DNA of 64,000 nucleotides from Novosphingobium flavum (GTDB lineage: Bacteria; Pseudomonadota; Alphaproteobacteria; Sphingomonadales; Sphingomonadaceae). The stretch lies in NCBI RefSeq assembly GCF_014230315.1, contig NZ_JACLAW010000015.1, positions 1 through 64,000 of the forward strand, written 5' to 3'. The translations under genes and the position numbers were made by a program. Under the pieces are notes generated by a model that saw nothing but the letters and a program-made list of their open reading frames with translations, made no database searches and was not told the DNA's origin. Shown here one piece after another: positions 8,108 to 17,017 of the stretch; the first letter of the stretch is position 1, and each line of letters starts with the position of its first letter.

Positions 8108-8692
8108 TCAGGCTTCCGGCTTGGCTTGGCCGAACCACATCCGCGCGAACTGCGGCTGGCGATCGAAGAACTGGTGCTTGAGCGCGCCAAGGACATGGCC
8201 CACGACCAGGGCACACATGGTCCAGGCGCTGACCATATGGAGCCAGACCGCCTGGTCATGAACCGCGATCTTCTCGGCCATCGGCAGGGCCTTGAGCAGC
8301 CAGATCTTGGGGACGTACATCAGGAAATAGAGCTCCGCCCCGGCGCCGGGCCGAGTGCTGGCCGAAGAGATCGACCAGCCGGCCAGCGGCACGACGATCA
8401 TCAGCACGTAAAGCAGGCCGTGGACCGCCTCGGCGGCGAATTTCTCCAGCCGGGTCAGGTGCTCGTCGAGCGCCGGGGGGCGGTGAGTCAGGCGCCAGGC
8501 CACCCGCGCGAAACTGAGCACGAGGACCGTCAGCCCGGCCGAACTGTGCAGGCTGACCCACAGGTGCTTGGGCTCGCCTTTCAGTCCTTCCATGTATTGC
8601 CCGGTGGACAGGTTGAACACGATGCAGGCCGCAATGATCCAGTGCAGGGCTATCGCCACGTTGGTGTAGCGTCGGTCGGTGGTAAGTCCCAT
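8108..8692 (-). CDS. Cytochrome b561-family membrane protein
   Basis: A 194-residue, four-helix inner-membrane protein of the YodB/YceJ cytochrome b561 type. Candidate haem histidines sit at H17 (ALHWII), H49 (SLHSSAG), H91 (AVHGLLY) and H152 (WLHMVS), one per helix, as expected for two b haems. Such proteins move electrons between quinol and a periplasmic partner. Its neighbours, two secreted cupin-type proteins and an NHL propeller protein, suggest a periplasmic redox step in catabolism. Confidence 0.88.
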   Translation of the reverse strand: MGLTTDRRYTNVAIALHWIIAACIVFNLSTGQYMEGLKGEPKHLWVSLHSSAGLTVLVLSFARVAWRLTHRPPALDEHLTRLEKFAAEAVHGLLYVLMIVVPLAGWSISSASTRPGAGAELYFLMYVPKIWLLKALPMAEKIAVHDQAVWLHMVSAWTMCALVVGHVLGALKHQFFDRQPQFARMWFGQAKPEA

Positions 8693-8725
8693 CTGTCCCC
8701 TCGTCGTATTTTGTGTGGTGGCGCT

Positions 8726-10399
8726 TCAGAAGTCGAGCGATCGCCGCGCTGTTTCCGGCAGGAACAACAGCATCGAAACGAAGCTGATCGCGGTGAACAC
8801 GAAGGGGTACCAGAGCCCGGCGAACATGTTGCCGGTGCCGGTCACGATCGCGAACACGGTGAATGGCAGGAAGCCGCCGACCCAGCCGACGCCCACATGA
8901 TAGGGCACCGACATGGCAGTATAGCGGATGCGGGTCGGGAACAGCTCCACCGCAGCGGTCGAGAGCGGGCCGTAGAGCAGGGCCGCGCTGATCCCGAACA
9001 CCAGCATCAGGACGAACAGGGCGGGCTTGTTGACCCGCGCCGGATCGGCCTTTGCCGGGTAGTGCGCTGCGGTCAGAGCGGCTCCGGCGGCGGCGGCGAA
9101 TTCAGTCTCGGCGGCGTTGAGCTGCGCGGCGGCAAGGCCCGCGCCGTTCACCGACGGCACCTGGGCCGGGCCCACCTCGATCCGGGCCAGCGTCCCGGCC
9201 GGCGCAGCGCGCTCGGTATAGGAAATGCCGGCATTGGTCAGGAAGCTCTTGGCGATGTTGCAGGACGAGGTGAACTTCGTCTTGCCGATCGGGTCGAACT
9301 GGGTGACGCAGTCAGCCGGATCGGCCACGACCACCACCGGAGTGGCCTCGGAAGCGGCGGCAAGGGCGGGATTGGCCGCATCGCGCATGGCGTGGAAGGC
9401 CGGGAAATAGGCCACCAGCGAAATCAGCATCCCCGCCAGCATCACCGGCTTGCGCCCGAACCGGTCGGACAGGCGCCCGGCCACGACGAACATCGGCGCG
9501 CTCACCACCACCACCGCCATCAGCAGGAAGCTGACGATCTTCGGGTCGAGCCGCAGCGACTTCTCGAGGAAGACCTGCACGTAGAAATAGGCGGTGTAGA
9601 AGACCGCGCCCTGCGCGCACATCATCGTGAAGAAGGCGAGCAGGATCAGGCGCAGGTTCTGCCAGTTGCCGAAGGTTTCGCGGTAGACGGACCGGGCCGG
9701 CCCATCCTCCTCGCCCTCGAGCGCGGCGAACAGCGGGCTCTCCGTCATCTTCATTCGCATGAAGACCGAAACCGCCAGCAGCCCCGCCGAGGCAAGGAAG
9801 CACAGCCGCCAGCCCCAGGCATCGAAGGCGTCGTTGCCCATCACCGTGCGCAGGAACAGTACCATCAGCAGGGCCACGAGCAGCCCGATCGGAGCCGAGG
9901 TCTGGACGAAGGCGCCCAGATAGCCGCGCGAATGGCGCGGGGCATGTTCGGCCACCGAGATGGCCGCTCCGCCGTAAACGCCGCCCAGCGCCATGCCCTG
10001 CACGATCCGGGCGAGGATCACCAGCACCGAGGCGGCCAGCCCGACCTGCCCGTAAGTGGGCAGCAGGCCGATGGCACAGGTTGCCCCGCCCATCATCAGC
10101 ACGGTGATCAGGAAGGCGCTCTTGCGCCCCATCTGGTCGCCCAGCCGCCCGAACACCAGCGCGCCCAGCGGGCGGAAGGCGAAGCCGGCACCGAACAGGG
10201 CCAGCGCGGCGATATAGCCCGCCGTGGGAGAGAGCCCGGCAAAGAACTTGGCCGAGATGACCGGGGCCAGGGTGCCGAAAATGTAGAAGTCATACCATTC
10301 AAAGGCGCTGGCCGCGGCCGAGGCGCCTACCACCAGCCCCATGTGCGGCGCGGGCGCCGCAATGGCTTCAACGCCGCTTTCGTTTGCTGCAGTTGCCAT
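8726..10399 (-). CDS. MHS-family MFS transporter with large extracytoplasmic insert
   Basis: A 557-residue major-facilitator transporter of the metabolite:H+ symporter group (ShiA/ProP-like): FEWYDFYIFGTLAPV (33-47), the GRLGDQMGRK loop (84-93) and RIVQGMALGG (131-140). ATG 10399 is chosen because everything upstream lacks homology. An insert of about 118 residues (roughly 338-456), Ala-rich with two cysteines (364, 380), interrupts the loop after the ninth helix and should face the periplasm. Similar long members are known in Proteobacteria, but the role of the insert is not. It sits between the NHL gene (10 bases) and b561 gene (33 bases), so it probably imports the cassette's product. Confidence 0.88.
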   Translation of the reverse strand: MATAANESGVEAIAAPAPHMGLVVGASAAASAFEWYDFYIFGTLAPVISAKFFAGLSPTAGYIAALALFGAGFAFRPLGALVFGRLGDQMGRKSAFLITVLMMGGATCAIGLLPTYGQVGLAASVLVILARIVQGMALGGVYGGAAISVAEHAPRHSRGYLGAFVQTSAPIGLLVALLMVLFLRTVMGNDAFDAWGWRLCFLASAGLLAVSVFMRMKMTESPLFAALEGEEDGPARSVYRETFGNWQNLRLILLAFFTMMCAQGAVFYTAYFYVQVFLEKSLRLDPKIVSFLLMAVVVVSAPMFVVAGRLSDRFGRKPVMLAGMLISLVAYFPAFHAMRDAANPALAAASEATPVVVVADPADCVTQFDPIGKTKFTSSCNIAKSFLTNAGISYTERAAPAGTLARIEVGPAQVPSVNGAGLAAAQLNAAETEFAAAAGAALTAAHYPAKADPARVNKPALFVLMLVFGISAALLYGPLSTAAVELFPTRIRYTAMSVPYHVGVGWVGGFLPFTVFAIVTGTGNMFAGLWYPFVFTAISFVSMLLFLPETARRSLDF

Positions 10400-10409
10400 G
10401 ATCGTGCCT

Positions 10410-11525
10410 TTACTTCGCCGCGTGCAGGGTGAGCTTCTGCACGCGCCAGTTGAGCACTTCGGCGACGTAGAGCTGGTTCTGGGTGGGGCAGGCCATTTCG
10501 TGAATCCAGCCGAACTGCCCGAGCTGCTTGCCCGCACCGCCCAGCCAGCCGAGCACGTTGCCCTCCATGTCGAGCTTGTAGATCCGGCCCGGCCAGACAT
10601 CGGCCACGAACAGGGCCTGCTTGCCCGCCTCGGGCGGCGTGATGCACAGCGCCCACGGAGCGCCGGGCAGGAGATAGCCGGGGCTGGCCTCCGTCGGCCG
10701 GTTGCCGATCGGCACCGGCGCGTCGGCGGGGAAGGGCACCTTGATCGTGATGATCTTGAGCAGCTTGCCCTCGGTGTCGAAGACCTGGATGCGGCGGTTG
10801 GTCCGGTCGGCGACGAAGACCCGGTCCTGCGCATCGACGGCGATGGAGTGGAGCTGGTCGAACTGCCCCGGCTCGGTGCCGAACGAACCCCACGACTTCA
10901 GCCAGCGCCCGTCCGGGCCGACCTTGGCCACGCGGGAATTGATGTAGCCATCGGCAATGTAGGTGTTGCCCTTGGAATCCCAGGCCATGTCGGTGACCTG
11001 GCGGAAATAGCCGTCGATCGCCGGCAGGCGCGGGATGAGCTTCTCGAGCGGCTTGGCCTCGGGCGCGCTGGCCTCGACCTTGCGGCCGATCACCATCCGC
11101 ACCTTGCCGGCGGGATCGAACTTGATCACCATGTCCGAGCCCTTGTCCGCGGCCCAGATATTGCCCTGCGGATCGATGCGCACGGCATGGGCGAATGACC
11201 AGGCGTAAAGCCCCTTGCCGATCTCGCGCAGCAGCTTGCCCGCGGCGTCGAACTCCAGCAATTGCGCGGCCGCAGCGCCATAGGCCGGGCCAGAGGTGTT
11301 GCCGCGCTGGAACACGAAAACGTGGCCCGTCTTGCCCACTGCCACGCCGGCCACTTCGCCGAGGTTGGTCCCCTCCGGCAGCTTGAGGAATTCCTGCGCG
11401 TCAAAGGCGATTTCGGGCACTGGCGCGGGCGCGCTCTGGGCCGTGGCGGCCTGGCCACCGGCGATCAGCGCGCTGGCGAACAGGGCGGCCGGGGCCCACC
11501 GGATCGTCTTGCTGGCGGAATTCAT
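10410..11525 (-). CDS. Secreted NHL-repeat beta-propeller protein
   Basis: A 371-residue exported protein (signal near MNSASKTIRWAPAALFASAL, cleavage after ATAQSA). Repeated NHL units are visible: VGKTGHVFVFQRG, IDPQGNIWAADKGSDMVIKF, DSKGNTYIADGYINSRVAKV, DAQDRVFVADRTNRRIQVF and a last blade with QLYVAEVLNWRVQKL. This is the six-bladed propeller of NHL proteins, related in fold to peptidyl-amidating lyase; the catalytic function cannot be read. It is the first gene of a tight leftward run with an MHS transporter, b561 and cupins. Confidence 0.85.
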   Translation of the reverse strand: MNSASKTIRWAPAALFASALIAGGQAATAQSAPAPVPEIAFDAQEFLKLPEGTNLGEVAGVAVGKTGHVFVFQRGNTSGPAYGAAAAQLLEFDAAGKLLREIGKGLYAWSFAHAVRIDPQGNIWAADKGSDMVIKFDPAGKVRMVIGRKVEASAPEAKPLEKLIPRLPAIDGYFRQVTDMAWDSKGNTYIADGYINSRVAKVGPDGRWLKSWGSFGTEPGQFDQLHSIAVDAQDRVFVADRTNRRIQVFDTEGKLLKIITIKVPFPADAPVPIGNRPTEASPGYLLPGAPWALCITPPEAGKQALFVADVWPGRIYKLDMEGNVLGWLGGAGKQLGQFGWIHEMACPTQNQLYVAEVLNWRVQKLTLHAAK

Positions 11526-11692
11526 CTGCTGTCCTGTCCTGTCCCGTGGTGCCTGTGCGCCGGTCCGGTCTGCCGGCCGGATCTTGAGCCGTGGTCGTAG
11601 CGGCGTCTTGCCGGTTTCATGCTATCCATTCGGGCGTCCGCGCCGTCGAATTGGAACTCGTGGCGGGAAAATAACTTTGCCCTCGCGGCGGT

Positions 11693-13072
11693 TTATCCAC
11701 CCCTGAGCGGATCGGCCGCCGGTGCCGTTTGCGGCGCGTCCGACAGGTCGAGCAGGCAGCGCGCGAAAGCCTTCTGCAAATGCGTCGGCAGCCAGCCGCG
11801 CCGGGTGGTCAGGGCGATGCTGGAATCCGGTTCGATCGGGCCGAAGTCGAGCGGCGCCAGCCGCCCGCCCAGCCGCTGGTCGAGGATCAGCTCGGACTGG
11901 GTGAGGATCGCGATCGCATCGCTGTTCGCCAGCAGCGACAGGATCGTCACGATCGAGTGCGTCTCGACCCGGCCGACGGGCTTGGCCATGTTGGCGAACA
12001 GCAGCTCGAAGGCGTGGCGCCGCACGGCGCCGGGGGCCGAAAGAACCCAGTCGTACTGCAGCAGGTCCGCCTTGCGGATTGCGGCCCGCTTGGTCAGCGG
12101 GTGACCCTTGCGCACGGCGAGCACGAACGGATCGGAGGCGATCACCTGCTCGACCACGTTCTCTTCGGCGGCGGGACAGTTCTGCAGGCCGACCACGAAA
12201 TCGATCGCGCCGCGCTTCAGCCGGTCCAGCAAAACGTCGTAGCTGGCGTTCATCACCGAAACGCTGGCCTGCGGATGCAGCCGGGTGAAGCGCTCGAGCA
12301 CCGAGGTCAGCAGCTGGTTGCCGGCCAGCATCATCGCCCCGGCCAGGATCCTCCCGTTCTCGATGCCGAGCCGGGCATTGACCTCTTCCCGCGCCGATTC
12401 AAGCTCGCGCATGGCAAGGCGCAGCCGCATGGCCAGGATCTTCCCCTTGTGATTGGTGGTGATCCCGTGAAAATCGCGGTTGAAGAGCTTGACCTCCAGC
12501 TCCGCCTCAAGACTGGCGATCGCCTTGCGCAGGGTCGCCTCGCGCTGGTGCAGCAACTGCGCGGCACGGGGGATCGAGCCGAACTCGTCGATCAGCAGAA
12601 GGGTGGTGGTCAGCGGCCGGGTCAGGCGGCTGGCGATCACATCGACCCGCGCTCCCGACCAGCTGCGATCGGCCCCGCATTCCATCAGGGCCCCGCGCAC
12701 CTCGGCAAAATAGCGGCGAACGCGGTCGTGCAGGATCAGCCCCGCGTCGGTCAGGATCAGGCCGGAGCGCTTGCGCAGGAACAGCGGCACGCCGAACGAG
12801 GCCTCGAGGTTGGCGATCGACTGGGTAACGGCGGGCTGCGACCGCGCGAGGTCGGCCGCCCCGCGCGAAATACTGCGCGATTCGGCAACCGAGGCAAAGG
12901 CGCGAAGCTGTGACAGGCCCGGCACGTTGGCATAGGGCAAGTCGTCCGTGCCGCCGAGGGTGTGCGGCAGCGGGGCGTCGTCGAACATCTTTTGTCCGTC
13001 CTGTGCTGTCTCCGGATTGGCGTCGGCGGCCGCGCTGGCCGCGTTGGACTGATGGTTCACACTGGCCTCCAT
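11693..13072 (-). CDS. LysR-family regulator with two tandem HTH domains
   Basis: A 459-residue regulator, about 150 longer than typical LysR proteins. Residues 53-110 are a standard LysR winged HTH (LSQLRAFASVAESRS, AVTQSIANLEASFGVPLFLR, LTDAG). Residues 150-210 are a second HTH-like unit (LLLIDEFGSIPRAAQLLHQ, LRKAIASLEAELEVKLFNR, ITTNHKG), followed by a normal effector-binding domain (about 240-440). The first 50 residues are low-complexity. It probably senses an aromatic or acidic effector and controls the NHL operon 167 bases downstream; the 303-base gap upstream carries two dyads. A mere long N-terminal extension is excluded because the second HTH has the whole helix and wing pattern. 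Confidence 0.88.
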   Translation of the reverse strand: MEASVNHQSNAASAAADANPETAQDGQKMFDDAPLPHTLGGTDDLPYANVPGLSQLRAFASVAESRSISRGAADLARSQPAVTQSIANLEASFGVPLFLRKRSGLILTDAGLILHDRVRRYFAEVRGALMECGADRSWSGARVDVIASRLTRPLTTTLLLIDEFGSIPRAAQLLHQREATLRKAIASLEAELEVKLFNRDFHGITTNHKGKILAMRLRLAMRELESAREEVNARLGIENGRILAGAMMLAGNQLLTSVLERFTRLHPQASVSVMNASYDVLLDRLKRGAIDFVVGLQNCPAAEENVVEQVIASDPFVLAVRKGHPLTKRAAIRKADLLQYDWVLSAPGAVRRHAFELLFANMAKPVGRVETHSIVTILSLLANSDAIAILTQSELILDQRLGGRLAPLDFGPIEPDSSIALTTRRGWLPTHLQKAFARCLLDLSDAPQTAPAADPLRGG

Positions 13073-13375
13073 CCGATCGCAAAACCGGCTCTCGATCGCC
13101 CCGTCGGCGGGTGTCGAGATATGCTCCTCTCGTCCGCCGCGGCGAACGCTCCTGCCTTTCCTGGCAGGCTTTTCTATGATGGAGATAGTGGACCGATCTG
13201 ACGTCGCAGATCAAATTCAAATACGGCACCACATATTCAAACCCATGCCAATTTCCCAGTTTTTGTTGAAAATCGGCCATTTTCACGGGGTGTCTGCGCC
13301 TGCAAACCAGTAGTGGGGCGGCACACTTCTGTCATAAAATCGAATGCTGCGAATACGTGAAGTCAGCGCCTGCCC
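13073..13375 (-). promoter_or_regulatory. lysR upstream region with two 6-6-6 inverted repeats
   Basis: No gene is seen in this 303-base gap. Two perfect dyads share one geometry: CCTGCC-N6-GGCAGG at 13151-13168 and GATCTG-N6-CAGATC at 13195-13212, 44 bases apart (about four helical turns). The second resembles a LysR box (ATC-N10-GAT). They lie 79 and 123 bases upstream of the LysR start, a position suited to autoregulation. Confidence 0.45.
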
Positions 13376-14671
13376 TCAGGCGGCGAGCGCTACCTTCAGC
13401 CGCTCCCGGTCCAGCGCCCCGTCCCACCGCGCCACGACGATCGTGGCCACCGCATTGCCGATGAAATTGGTCAGGCTGCGGCATTCCGACATGAAACGGT
13501 CGATCCCCAGGATCAGGGCCATGGCCGCCACCGGGATCGCCGGCACGATCGAAAGCGTGGCGGCCAGCGTGATGAACCCGGCCCCGGTCACCCCGGCCGC
13601 GCCCTTGGAAGAGATCATGGCCACGCCCAGCAGCAGGAACTGCTGGCCAAGGCTTAGCTCGACATTGCAGGCCTGGGCCAGGAACAGCGCGGCCAGCGTC
13701 ATGTAGATGTTAGTGCCGTCAAGGTTGAAGCTGTAGCCGGTCGGCACGACGAGGCCGACCACGGCCTTGTCGCAGCCGGCATCCTCCAGCTTTTCCATCA
13801 GCGCGGGCAGGGCGCTTTCCGAGGACGAGGTGGCCAGCACCAGCACCAGTTCGGTCTTGAGGTAAGCGATCAGGCGCAGGATCGAAAATCCCGCCAGCCG
13901 CGCCACGATCCCCAGCACGCAGACCACGAACAGCGCCGAGGTCAGGTAGAACGTCGCCACGAGATAGGCCAGATTGGCGATCGTGCCCACGCCATACTTG
14001 CCGATGGTGAAGGCCATGGCCCCGAAGGCGCCGATCGGCGCGGCCTTCATCACGATCCCCACGAAGCGGAAAAACACGCCCGAAACGTCCTCGAGCAGCG
14101 CGGTCACCCGCTCGCCCCGCGCCCCCGCGCCCGAAAGGGCCAGCCCGAACAGGACCGAGACCAGCAGCACTTGCAGGATGTTGTCGCCGGTAAAGGCCGA
14201 TACGAAAGTGTCGGGAATGATCGCACCGAGGAAGCCCGTCACGCTGCTTTCGTGCGCTTTTTCGGCGAAATTGGCGACCTTGCCCGCATCGAGGCTGGCC
14301 GGGTCCACGTTCAGCCCCGCGCCGGGGCGCACGATGTTGGCCACGGCCATGCCCACCAGCAGGGCCAGCGAGGAAAAGAACAGGAAATAGGCGAAGGCCT
14401 TGAGTGTGATCCGGCCAAGGTGGCCCAGGTCGCGCATGGCGCCCACGCCGGTAACGATGGTCAGGAAGATCACCGGGGCGATCACCATCTTGACCAGCTT
14501 GATGAAACCGTCGCCCAGCGGCTTGAGCGCTTCGCCGGTGGCCGGCGCGAAATGGCCGAGCAGCACGCCCAGCGTGAGCGCGATAAGCACCTGCGCGTAA
14601 AGCGTGCGATACCAGCGCCGCGCGCGCGGCGGAGCGCCTTCGTCGATTGCGCCCTTCAATACCTGTCCCAT
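13376..14671 (-). CDS. dctA: C4-dicarboxylate transporter DctA
   Basis: A 431-residue SDF-family symporter with all canonical motifs: serine hairpin ATSSSES (280-286), cation motif NLDGT (316-320), SSKGAAGVTGAGF, and the substrate residues in GIDRFMSECRSLTN (E396, R398, N402). It should import succinate, fumarate, malate or related acids with protons or sodium. The gene starts 18 bases after the CehA-like metallohydrolase on the same strand, so it may be the last gene of the Rieske operon and take up an acidic substrate or product. Confidence 0.92.
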   Translation of the reverse strand: MGQVLKGAIDEGAPPRARRWYRTLYAQVLIALTLGVLLGHFAPATGEALKPLGDGFIKLVKMVIAPVIFLTIVTGVGAMRDLGHLGRITLKAFAYFLFFSSLALLVGMAVANIVRPGAGLNVDPASLDAGKVANFAEKAHESSVTGFLGAIIPDTFVSAFTGDNILQVLLVSVLFGLALSGAGARGERVTALLEDVSGVFFRFVGIVMKAAPIGAFGAMAFTIGKYGVGTIANLAYLVATFYLTSALFVVCVLGIVARLAGFSILRLIAYLKTELVLVLATSSSESALPALMEKLEDAGCDKAVVGLVVPTGYSFNLDGTNIYMTLAALFLAQACNVELSLGQQFLLLGVAMISSKGAAGVTGAGFITLAATLSIVPAIPVAAMALILGIDRFMSECRSLTNFIGNAVATIVVARWDGALDRERLKVALAA

Positions 14672-14689
14672 CCCGCTATCCTGTTCCCG

Positions 14690-16948
14690 TTACTTGCCTG
14701 GCGCGGCGGCAAAGACCTGCGTCATCGCCCCGTTGCCGGCCGAATCCCATGCGGCGAAGCGTAGCCACCGCGCCTTGGCCGCTTCCAGCGGAATCTCGAA
14801 GCGGTGGCTGCCCAGCGGCGGCAGGTCGCTCGTGTCGATCACCTTGCGCCCGGTCCTGCGCCCGTCACCCCAGATCACCTCGGCCATGTCGAGCGGAAAG
14901 GTCCACTGCACCTCGGCGATCAGGCGCGCAGCTTTGCCGCCATCATTGCGCTCGCCGCCTTCCAGCCGCGCCTCGGGGATCAGCACCTCGCCCGAGGTCA
15001 CGAAATAGTCGCCCCGGTCCAGCACCGCGTTGATCGCGCTGTAATCCTGCCCCTGCGGCAGCCGGTCGAGCTTCAGGTAGTTGACCGGGTTGTTGGCGTA
15101 GATATCGTCGCCCGGCTCCTTGTCGAAGGTCTCGGTAATGGCAAGGATGGACTTGGGCCGCTGCCCGCGCGCTGCCATCCAGTTGTTGATCTCGTCGTAA
15201 AGCGGCAGAACCCGCTTTTCCGACAATCGCTTCTCCGACAGGTCCGAGCCCATGCCCCAGCGCCAGCCGATCCCGCGATAGAAGTCGGCATTGAAGGCCG
15301 CGCTGGCCTTGATCGCATCGGGGTAATGGGTCGAACCCTTCGTGCGCGGGTGCGGCATATAGACCAGCATCCCGTTCTCGCGGATCATCCGGATCGCATC
15401 GTCCGCCCCGCCAAGATGATAGACCGGCGTGCCGTCGGGCAGCTTGGTCATGAACGGCTCGTCCGCCGCCCGGTGCTCCAGCCACAGTGTCGGGTGCGCA
15501 AGCAGCACGTCCCAGTGCCCGCCAAGGATATTGATCGCCTCGACATTGGGCAGGACGAGGAAATTCGCGTCGCTGCTGCGCGCCGCGCCCTCGAAATAGG
15601 CCTGCATCACCTCCAGCCGCCTGGGCCCCCCGGGCTTGCGCTGGTCGGGAAATATGTCGGTCACGCTGACGATGTCGACCCCGGCCCCGCGCAGGGCCTC
15701 GAAGTCGCGCAGCCGGGTATCGACGCTGCCCGATGCGATCAGGCGCTCGCCCATGCCGAGGTGGAAATGGTGCGCCATGACCTTGTAGCCGGGCAGGGCG
15801 GCATAGTGGTCCCCCCGGGTGAAGGCGAGGGCGCCCTGCCGCGCCGTCTCCGCCGTTCCGGCGGCGGGATAGAGGTAGAGCGCCATGGCCTGCACCGATC
15901 CCGGCGGCGCACTGTAAAGCGCCCAGTTGGCGCGAAACTCCTCGCGCACCTCCTTGTCGGCCTGGCGGATGCCGAGCGAGAGGCGGCCGCTGGCATCATG
16001 GGCAAACCAGTTGTTGCCGACATTGGTCTCGATCTCGCGTGACCAGAAATAGACGTGCGGCGCGGGGAACACCGCCAACGCCCCGCCGCTGCCGGTCTCG
16101 GCCATGATCAGCCGGTTCGCCGCGACCACCGGCACCGGCCCCGCATTGGGCTTGCCGGTCAGCACCGAGGATTGCTCTGCCCCCGTCGTGTCGCGCCACG
16201 AAACCCTGACCCCGGGGCCCACGGCCACGCCCTCGATCCCCGCATCGTACTTGTAGGCCACCGAAGCCTTGTCGGTCGCGGCCATCAGCGCGGCGCGGAT
16301 CAGGTTGGTCCCGGCATAGGCGGTCAGCTCCAGCGCCCCGGAAAAAACCCCCGCCGTCACTCCGGAAAGGCGCACCACCGCGCGGGCCGGGGTCAGGGTC
16401 ACCGTGCAGGCGCTTATCGCATAGCGCGCCGACGCCCGCTCGATCTCGGCGGGAGCGCGCGGCAGGCCCGGCTGGCCGGCAATGCCCTCGACCGGGGCGA
16501 TATTGGCCATTTCCTGAGCATTGCGCTGGTCCGGCTTGGCGAGGTCGAGCGGGGCGTCCCAGAAGGCATCCCACTTGTGTTCGTCCACCTCGGCCGGGGT
16601 GATCGCCACGCCCAATTTGCGCAGCGGCTCGAGCTGCTGGTTGCTGATCCGGCGCAGTCCGCTGGTCACCTCGAAGCGCAACCCCGCATCGCGCAGCACC
16701 GGCGTGCCGTTGACCGAGAGCAGGGCGATGCGCGGCACCCCATCCGCTATGGCGAGGCTGAGGCTCACCCGGTCGGTCCCGGTGCCGGCCCAATCGAGCC
16801 GCACCCCGTTCGCCGCTGCCTCGGCCGCGATTGGCCCCGGGGCAGAACCGCCTGAGATCGCGCAGGCCAGCGGAGCGGCAAAGGCCGGTGCAACCGGCGC
16901 GCAGATCACCGCCGCCGCAAGGAGCAGCGCTGTCTTCCCGATCCTCAT
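14690..16948 (-). CDS. Secreted CehA/McbA-like PHP metallohydrolase
   Basis: A 752-residue exported protein (signal MRIGKTALLLAAAVICAPVA, cleavage after AFAAP). The first 380 residues form a beta-rich N-terminal region. The PHP-type hydrolase part starts at MAHHFHLGMG (391-400) with the HxH pair, then GAGVDIVSVTD (421-431), NVEAINILGGHWDVLLAH and VYMPHPRTKG, supplying typical metal-binding His and Asp residues. CehA-type enzymes hydrolyse carbamate esters, and the wider family varies, so the substrate is open. It is 69 bases downstream of the ferredoxin gene on the same strand and may release an aromatic acid used by the Rieske enzyme. Confidence 0.7.
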   Translation of the reverse strand: MRIGKTALLLAAAVICAPVAPAFAAPLACAISGGSAPGPIAAEAAANGVRLDWAGTGTDRVSLSLAIADGVPRIALLSVNGTPVLRDAGLRFEVTSGLRRISNQQLEPLRKLGVAITPAEVDEHKWDAFWDAPLDLAKPDQRNAQEMANIAPVEGIAGQPGLPRAPAEIERASARYAISACTVTLTPARAVVRLSGVTAGVFSGALELTAYAGTNLIRAALMAATDKASVAYKYDAGIEGVAVGPGVRVSWRDTTGAEQSSVLTGKPNAGPVPVVAANRLIMAETGSGGALAVFPAPHVYFWSREIETNVGNNWFAHDASGRLSLGIRQADKEVREEFRANWALYSAPPGSVQAMALYLYPAAGTAETARQGALAFTRGDHYAALPGYKVMAHHFHLGMGERLIASGSVDTRLRDFEALRGAGVDIVSVTDIFPDQRKPGGPRRLEVMQAYFEGAARSSDANFLVLPNVEAINILGGHWDVLLAHPTLWLEHRAADEPFMTKLPDGTPVYHLGGADDAIRMIRENGMLVYMPHPRTKGSTHYPDAIKASAAFNADFYRGIGWRWGMGSDLSEKRLSEKRVLPLYDEINNWMAARGQRPKSILAITETFDKEPGDDIYANNPVNYLKLDRLPQGQDYSAINAVLDRGDYFVTSGEVLIPEARLEGGERNDGGKAARLIAEVQWTFPLDMAEVIWGDGRRTGRKVIDTSDLPPLGSHRFEIPLEAAKARWLRFAAWDSAGNGAMTQVFAAAPGK

Positions 16949-17017
16949 GAAACCCGATCCTTCCGCCGATGCCGCGCTATTGCAGCCGTTCAGGGCGCGA
17001 TCTTCAACGCCGGATAT

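Noticed and set aside
7478..10432. Plus-strand frame of nearly 1,000 codons opposite the b561/MHS genes
   Set aside because: The minus-strand genes show clear membrane and His-ligand patterns; the plus-strand translation is rich in Gly, Arg and His with no fold.
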